Source: Telopea speciosissima
Taxonomy: Eukaryota; Streptophyta; Magnoliopsida; Proteales; Proteaceae
Length of the DNA stretch: 64,000 nucleotides
Reading direction: 5' to 3'
Assembly: GCF_018873765.1 (NCBI RefSeq)
Contig: NC_057919.1
Span: forward strand, 63,502,484 to 63,566,483
Below, piece by piece: positions 57,060 through 64,000 of this stretch; position 1 is the first letter of the stretch, and every line of letters starts with the position of its first letter. A program made the position numbers and the translations under genes. Under the pieces are notes generated by a model. The model worked only from the letters and a program-made list of their open reading frames with translations. It did not search any database and was not told the DNA's origin.

Positions 57060-60000
57060 CCATAGGGGAATGTAGGGGCTTGTTTATATGTTGGGTTGTC
57101 TTTGTAATTTTTGTTGCAATTAGATAGTGTTAGCGGTCGTAGGAGTCAGTAGGAGATTGAGTTAGAAAATCAAAGTCTGTTTCAGATATACGATTAGGAG
57201 TTTTGTTTTCTTTATTTATGTAAGCACCCCATCGAGATATACATATTGAGAATCGAATGAATTTTAAGTTTGAAATTGCCCTTTGCGATAGAGGAACTGT
57301 GGGTCTGCGATCGGATTGGGTCAACCGTTCTATTCTTCTTGCTGTTCTCTATCCTCTCCACTCCTCTCCATCAGATATGATCCACCCTCTCCCTTCACTT
57401 TTCAATTTTCTTCTTTCTTCCTCACTGATTTTTTGCATTATTTTCTTTTTTTTTTCCTGTTCCTTAAACTAGCAGTCCTAGCAGTCCAAGAAGCGAAGAC
57501 TGATCTCCCTTGTTTATCTCCCTTACTTCTTAAGATTCTGGGTGTTAATCCCTCTACATTAAGTGACTCCAACCCCAGGTCACTGTCCCCGAAAACCAAC
57601 CCTATAATAAGAACCAAGCTTTAAATCATTGCTGAACCTGCAACTACCGCTACTTCCAGTTTCAGGAATTTATAATCGAAATACCCTTGGTTTCTGGATT
57701 TGTTTGGATAGAGCCTTAAATTATGAGCTGTTCCCTAAATTTTCCTGTGGTTTGGATTCTTTTCTAGGAGGCTAGGTTGTTCGCTGGTTCTACACTTCTA
57801 CCAAGAAAGTATTCTTCTAAAGTGCAAGTAAGCCAAAATTTCTTATATTTACAAAAAGCCCTTCAGTTCTGAACTTTAATTCTATTTAACCCAATTTAAT
57901 TTTAAAAATGAAAAAGCCCTTATTTCCAACTTATATTTATAATTTGGTCTTGTTACTTGAAAACTTCACATTGAAGAGTCTGAACTGTTAAAGAAATTAT
58001 GAAATTATAACTCATTCTTTTATTTGGAAATTTTATCATTATAGTGAGCCCATATCAACCCAAAACTAGGGTTTTGGAACCCAAGACTGCAATAATTGGT
58101 ATCAGAGACGAATCTAACCATGACAAGACCCTCTCACATCACCAACCCTAATCTCCACAAGCTTTACAAGGAATTACAGGAAAACCAGCTGAGAACTGAA
58201 GTTAAGTTTGACAGGTTTATGGAAGACACTCACAAGTTCAATGTAAAAAACTCAAGCTGACCAAAAACCGACTCACAGAACTCTCTATGCAACTCTTGCC
58301 TTTGTGAAGAGAACCGACAGGCAAGAGATGATGCAGAGCCATCTACAGTTTGGTACTCTACGGCTTAAAGACGCACCTCTGAGACCGCCACCAGAGCCAG
58401 TTTGATACAGCTGCATTGGACATTAATCCTGTTGGAGGCCTATGCCCAAGCCTGGGAGGCCCACAAGGTTCTGGTGGTAGTCTAATGGGTTGAAATCGAC
58501 CTTTGGGTAGTTATATTATAGGTGGGCCTTTTATTTTTGGGTTTCTTTGTAATGGGCTTAATTAATAAGCTCATAAAGTAGGGGTAAAGTTAGTACACAG
58601 GATTAGTAGTTAAGTGTTTGAGTTAGATTAGAATGTTTAATAGCTAGATAGAGTTTTTTTGAGTTTATTTACTTATTGAGAGTATGTAATGCAAGAGTCA
58701 ACCTCGAACCAGGGAGAAACCAGTGAGAGATCGATTGCAGCCAGGATCAACACGATAACGATCTATTAATGGTGTGCAATAACAGCAAACCTTGAAGATG
58801 ATTGGGAATTGAATTTGGTCTTCAAAGGGTATCTTCACAACAGTTTATTGCAGTCACAGAAACAGCACAGCAGTGTATGTTGAACAGGAAAAAGGAGAAG
58901 AAGATAGAAGAGAAGGGGGGTAGGGGAATGGCTCTCTCAGCCTGGGTCTCTCACCCACAGCTATCCCAGCTGTTGAAACATGGAATTTCTCCCATAACCG
59001 ATGGCAATAAGGCCTGAAAATTCTATTCTCCAAATCTGTTTCTACTACAAGAGGGGCTGCCTATTTAATGGAATAGGTCAGCTAACAAAAATAGAAACTT
59101 AAGAAATAGTAGCTTCTAAAAGAAATAGCAACTTCTAAAAATAGAAACTAGGCTTTATAGTTCAGACAACATGCAAGGAACAAAATTAGAAATATAAAAT
59201 AGAAACAAAGTCTAATTAAAAATAGAAACTTAAGCCTACTTTCTAAATCTGTAATTAGAAACTAAACTAAACTTCTAAATCCCCACACATAGACAAAATA
59301 GAATCTTTTAAAAAGTATTCATGCAATTTGGTCTTGAACCCACAAGATCTTCTAGTAGCATTCACACCAAGGCAAAATAAGGGGCTGTGCCACTGTTCAC
59401 GTGAACAGTGTTTTGGCCTCTTTTTCTTGGCCCTTCTAGAAGACCTGCTGGGCTGGCTCGATCTGGTCCATCTGGAGCTGGTTCGATGGGCCTTGGTTCT
59501 TCTTCTTCTGCTCAGTCGTGGATTCTACATCAGTATGAGTGTGATTAAGAGTCCTTTTATGAGTCAAATTAGGAATTTTAGGTCTTTATATATGTAAATA
59601 TGTAATAAACCCCACCCCACCCACTCCCCACCCATTAATTAGAAATGATTCGAGTAAAGAATGAGTTTTTTAAGAGTTTTGGTGTTGTTGAGCTTGGAAT
59701 ATGGGAATGAATCCCAAACTTGATTTCTTCCCTTCTCTTTTGTTCTCTTCTCTCTTCTCCCACACGTTTTCTCTTCTTCCTCCTCCCAAGAAGATCGATC
59801 TCATCTCTCTTCCGTCCCCTTCCATCGATCTGATTTCTTCCCTTAACAACACAGTTGTTTCCTTGCTCACATAATTGGGTTTGCTTGCATCTGAGATACA
59901 TAATCTGGATTTTCAGATTGCATTACAGTAATTCCCCAAGACGTCACACGGAAGTTTTCAGATAGGGAATACTCCATCAAGGTCGAAGTTCCAAAGTTCG

Positions 60001-60470
60001 ATGGCAAAAAGGGACCCGAGGATTTTCTTAACCGGTTGACTAATGTCTATAGGATTTTCGTTTACAAGTCCTTGCAGATGACAAGAAATGCGAGCTTACC
60101 TCACCAATTTCACTGGGTATGCTTGTTTGTGGTGGGATGACATGCTATAGTTCAGGTTCATCAGGAGACTTGGACCCGTCACTAATTGGAAGTTCATAAA
60201 GCAAATATTGAATGAGAAGTTTGTTCCTCCTAACTACAAGAAAATGCTCTTCCACAAGGTGGTCAATTTCCAGCAAGGCAGTAAAATTTTGGATACTTGT
60301 TGTCTTCCAAGAGCAGACTCGGAGAGGCAGATCAATAGCGGGTGTTGAGACATATCAATAGACTGAACACATAGATCCTATTAGAGCTTGCTAATAGAGA
60401 TTTCAGATTGATCGATGTGGCAGCTGCATATGCCAATACAGCCAAGGAAAAGTATAGCTGAATTATGGTG
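57060..60470 (+). mobile_element. Broken Ty3/gypsy-like LTR element pieces
   Basis: A primer-binding-like TGGTATCAGAGAC lies at about 58099, followed by a gag-like start (MTRPSHITNPNLHKLYKEL) at about 58121. About 57060-58095 upstream may be its LTR, but the boundaries are not secure. Gag-like protein resumes at about 59935-60460 with VEVPKFDGKKGPEDFLNRLT, ACLWWDDM and NEKFVPPNYKKMLFHKVVNF, which are words of gypsy-type gag. The piece is dead, with several breaks and a foreign block within it (58430-59930). Pol is not seen. Confidence 0.6.
58430..59930. mobile_element. LTR-like block interrupting the gypsy-like gag
   Basis: Starts TGTTGGAGGCCTATGCCCAA directly where the gag reading stops. 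Gag resumes after about 59930 (ATTCCCCAAGACGTCACACG). The stretch has no coding motif and resembles LTR or leader sequence. Its exact right end and target duplication could not be fixed. Confidence 0.4.
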
Positions 60471-60479
60471 GAATGTAAG

Positions 60480-63400
60480 TTGATAAGTCCAACCGTTTTT
60501 ACACTCATTGTGAAAAACAAAATCATACCATTGATACTTGTTGGACCAAGCACGGCAAGCCAGAGTGGGCTAATGAGTTGGCTAATACTGCTATGACCGA
60601 TCACTCTATTGAGAAGATACTTCTGGCGACTCAGTGTCTGCACCTGGAGCTTCTTCCACTGTGTCCATTCCTCGAGATGATTACACTCAGATACTCAAAC
60701 GTTTGCACCAACTTGAGGCTACTACAGCCACTCTAGCTCACACAGGTAACTCAGCCCTTCTTACTACTACCACCCCCTGGATCATAAATTTTGGAGCTTC
60801 CTCTCACATGACTGGTAAGGCTGATTTATTTACTTCTATTTCTAAACTTCGTCAATCTTCTCCTGTCATCTTAGCAGATGGTTTCTCTACTGCGGTGACA
60901 GGTCATGGTACTATTTCTCCTACTTCATCCATGACCTTGTCATCAATTTTACATGTTCCTCGCTTACATTTATCCTTCTTGTCTGTTTGTCAGCTTACTA
61001 AATCTCTAAATTGTTCTATAACCTTTTATCCATCTTATTGTGTTTTTCAGTGGACCTTCAAACAAGGAGGACAATTGGTGGCGGGGTTGAGCGGGCTGGT
61101 TTGTACTATTTGGACAGCACAAGACCTTCTACTGCAGCTGCTACATCTTCTAGTGGTTCTTCTCCTCTACAATGGCATCAACGTATCGGGCACCTGTCCT
61201 TGTCCAAGCTACAAATTATGGCGTGTGAATTAGGAATACATCATAGATCTTCTTTTCTCTCTTGTAGTATGTCTAGTAGTAGTTATTTATTTCATTTAGT
61301 TCATTTTGATATTTGGGGTCCGTGTCGTGTCAGTAATAGGTTTGGTTTTCATCATTTTGTCACGTTTGTGGATGTTTATTCTCGTTCCACTTGGGTCTAT
61401 TTGTTGAAAGACCGGTTGATGCCGATCCAAGCATCTACAAGAAGAAGAAGCAGCCCTAAGATTAGGGCCAAGTGTTAGGAGCCTTAGTTTAACTTTTAGT
61501 TTCCATAGTTTATTTTTCAGTTTAATTGTAAACTTAAATTGAACCGGTTCAGACCATGGTCCAATTTAAGTGACTTATTTCTATTGGTTGTTAGGAGATT
61601 TATTTCTATTGGTTGTTAGGCAATTTTTAACTTGTTTTAGCTTTTATTTAAGTTGTCCCACCCCTCCACGATTTATGTTGAGGGAGTGCCTTGCTTTTGT
61701 AATAGAAATCAGCTTTGGGATTCAAATTCCTAGGGTGACTAGGTATTAGGCCTTTGGTCAAGTATAAATAAAAGCAATCGTGCGAGGCTCCCCCACAATT
61801 TAGATTTCAAAAACTAGTTTACTGCTTGCTGCCTTGCTCCATCATGAGTGTTGCCTTGTGGATTCTATCAAGGTGAAGGGATTGGTGGATCTCCAATCGA
61901 CTCCTTGCATCTTGTAGATCGGGAGGACCTATTCTCTATCTTCAAGCTGCTGCCATTGAAGACCTGCAATTCCAAATAAGTTACTGTTATTGTTAGCCAC
62001 CCCTTTCTTCTCCCAATCCTCTAAACCTAGTCCCATCGCTCCCCATCATCATTCCATCCATAAACTCAATCGATCCATCAAACCCCTAACCATCTACATT
62101 CTGTCCAGACCATTTCCACCATCCAATTTCATTCAAACTTTAACAACAGGACCCTCACATCACCCCCTCCACTCGATCCTAGTTTCAGCCCCATCCCTCC
62201 TTCAAAACCCTAATTCCCCTCTACTTCCATTAAAACCCTAAAACCCTAAATCCTACCTGAACCAATCCAGCCATAAAAAACCTTCCATATTACACTCGAA
62301 CCACCCCCTGTCCCTTGCACTCGATCCAAGGCCCATCCTAAAACTACCTTCCTAAACCCTAGTTTCACCTATTTTTCTATTTCCCAAAACCCTAATTTTC
62401 TATTTTTGAATTTCTTATTCAAACATCACTAAACCTAGCTCATTAGACTCCTAAAAACCTGCCTAGCTTTACCATATAAGACGCATCCCTATTATCTTAA
62501 CCGTAAACCTAAATTTAACCTAAAATCCTCAATTTTGCCCCCTTCGAGCTAACAGTTCAGTAGGTCCTGGTTACTTGGCTCCTGGTGGATCTTCTATCTA
62601 TCTAGGAGACTAGGACTACATTACCAGTCTGAATTTCCTACTGTACTAAAAAAATTTTATCAAGAAATAAATCCACTTGGGTCTATTTGTTGAAAGACTG
62701 GTCTGAGTTTCCTACTATACTCAAAAAAATTTATCAAGAAATAAAAACTCAGTTTGATGTGTCTATTAAGATTTTCAGATCTGATAATGCACTTCAATAT
62801 GTTCAATCGGATATTTCTCAATTTTTCTTCGATAATGGTATGATTCATCAGACAAGTTGCTCTTACTTGCTGAACGTAAGAATCAACATCTATTAGAGGT
62901 TGCCCAATCTCTTATGATTCACATGCATGTCCCCAAACACTTTTGGTGTGATGCTATCCTTGCTGCCTGTTTTTTAATTAACCGTATGCCATCCTCCGTG
63001 ATAAATAATAAATTCCCGTTTTCTGTTTTTTTTCCTAGTGTTCCGCTCTTTTCTATTCCACCCAGGGCGTTTGGTTGTGTCTGTTTTGTTCAGATTCTAC
63101 ATTCCCATGTTGATAAATTATCACCTAGGGTTGTTAAGTGTATCTTTCTTGGTTATTCTTGTACTCAAAAGGGATATAAATGTGATAATCCTTTGTCTCA
63201 TAAGCAGTACATTAGTGTTGATGTCACATTTTTTTGAAAATACACCATATTATCCTGCTCCTACTTCTCTTCCTACTGCCGATTCGGATATTCAAGATCC
63301 TCCCCTTCCTTTTGTGATCCCACTGAGTACTACTAAACCCTTGCAGGTGTACCAGCGCCACAAGAAGACCGTGCCCTCTACTAGTGCTGCCCCTGCTCCA

Positions 63401-64000
63401 TCTGCTCCTCAATCTGATCCACGTCCGGAGGTCTCTTCTGATCTCCCTATTGCTCTTCGGAAAGGTACGCGTACTTATACTCATAAGTCCTTTACTGCTT
63501 ATCCCATTGAGAAGTATGTTTCTATTTCCCATCTTCCTTCTGACCTTCACAACTTTGTTTGTTCCTTATCTACTTTGTTCCCCGTTCTCTTTCTGAGGCC
63601 TTATCTCAACTTGGCTGGAAGTTAGCTATGGATACAGAAATGGAGGCGTTATTATCTCGTGGCACTTGTACTTTAGTGGATTTACCTCCAGGAAAAGATA
63701 TTGTGAAATGCCCTTGGGTATACACTATCAAATATAATCCCGATGGTACTGTTGAACGTCTCAAGGCACGGCTTGTGGCTAAAGGGTATACTCAGACCTA
63801 CGATATTGATTATTCTGAGACATTTTCTCCTATTGCTTGTTTGAATTCCGTTCGTGTTCTCATCTCTGTAGCTGTCAATTTGAGTTGGCCCCTTTATCAG
63901 ATGGACATCAAGAATGCCTTCCTCTATGGTGATCTCCAAGAGGAAGTTTACATGGAGCAACCTCCTAGGTATGTTGCTTAGGGGGAGAATTCTACCAGAG
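60480..64000 (+). mobile_element. Ty1/copia element, internal part, running off the right edge
   Basis: Plus-strand parts are in order. A gag zinc-knuckle-like piece lies at about 60490-60600. The protease region follows (about 60770-60900, with WIINFGASSHMTG), then GAG-pre-integrase (about 61080-61230) and integrase (about 61230-61420 and 62670-63236). The start of reverse transcriptase is at about 63628-63980 ([40 protein letters not shown]). The element is interrupted by an LTR-like block at 61473-62617. It is a fossil with several breaks. Its protein words are very close to those of the 21344-26487 element (for example [13 protein letters not shown] / [13 protein letters not shown]), so the two are probably one family. 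Confidence 0.88.
61473..62617 (+). mobile_element. LTR-like insertion in the copia integrase region
   Basis: Starts TGTTAGGAGCCTTAG, with an LTR-like stretch to about 61996. A C-rich leader-like stretch follows (62000-62540, many AAACCCTAA words). The flanking copia sequence TCCACTTGGGTCTATTTGTT occurs on both sides (61387 and 62671), and about 50-70 bp next to the right side is present twice. The family is not identified. TGTTAGG also starts the solo-LTR-like block at 54702. Confidence 0.5.

Noticed and set aside
62000-62540. Many AAACCCTAA words that recall plant telomere repeats (CCCTAAA)
   Set aside because: The words are scattered and not in tandem array, and lie in the leader-like part of an LTR-like insertion.
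1-64000. CRISPR array, operon-like gene clusters, phage or plasmid functions, rRNA genes
   Set aside because: None seen. Spliced genes, plant families and plant retroelements make this eukaryotic nuclear DNA.

Overview
This window looks like nuclear DNA of a flowering plant. The genes have GT-AG introns and belong to plant-specific or plant-expanded families: a DYW-class PPR protein, a SWEET sugar transporter, an MCTP protein and a GFA2-type mitochondrial DnaJ. Several degenerate copies of an Au-type SINE are present, and the intergenic DNA is AT-rich and packed with nested transposable elements. Long TE-filled introns suggest a fairly large genome, probably a woody eudicot or early-diverging angiosperm. 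The species cannot be fixed from this sequence.

Six host genes can be supported. In order they are: PP4R2, the protein phosphatase 4 regulatory subunit 2 (+, five exons between 3438 and 6823, 5' exons not seen); an FYV7-like rRNA-processing protein (-, three exons, 8434-10924); a clade-III-like SWEET transporter (-, six exons, 12972-14281); an intronless DYW-type PPR protein (-, 29899-32403); an MCTP/QUIRKY-type multi-C2 membrane protein (+, 40293-43418), whose linker between the first and second C2 domains does not keep one frame; and the C-terminal third of a GFA2-like mitochondrial DnaJ (-, seven exons, 47982-56299, continuing beyond the right edge). They form no operon or obvious pathway. 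PP4R2 and FYV7 are convergent.

The space between and inside the genes is mostly transposable elements. 1-2697 is the 3' part of a Ty1/copia element. 18339-18890 carries remnants of an En/Spm (CACTA)-associated protein. 18960-27465 is an RTE-type LINE split by two Ty1/copia elements, each with its own 5-bp target duplication. 34110-36410 is an L1-type LINE. 49640-52302 is a third copia with both LTRs, inside a GFA2 intron. 54702-55325 looks like a solo LTR. 57060-64000 is a stack of broken gypsy-like and copia pieces running off the right edge. Foldback or MITE elements with visible inverted repeats lie at 15171-15344, 16247-16376, 36519-36682, 44791-45957 (with another element inside) and 48968-49316. 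SINE copies lie at about 3825, 28145, 38707 and 52089.

I found no convincing new biological system. The points most worth a second look are the frame-broken or possibly intronised linker of the MCTP gene, the three-layer LINE/copia nest with readable target duplications, the 1.17-kb Mutator-like foldback with about 320-bp terminal repeats, and an LRR-gene fragment inside what may be a gene-capturing element.
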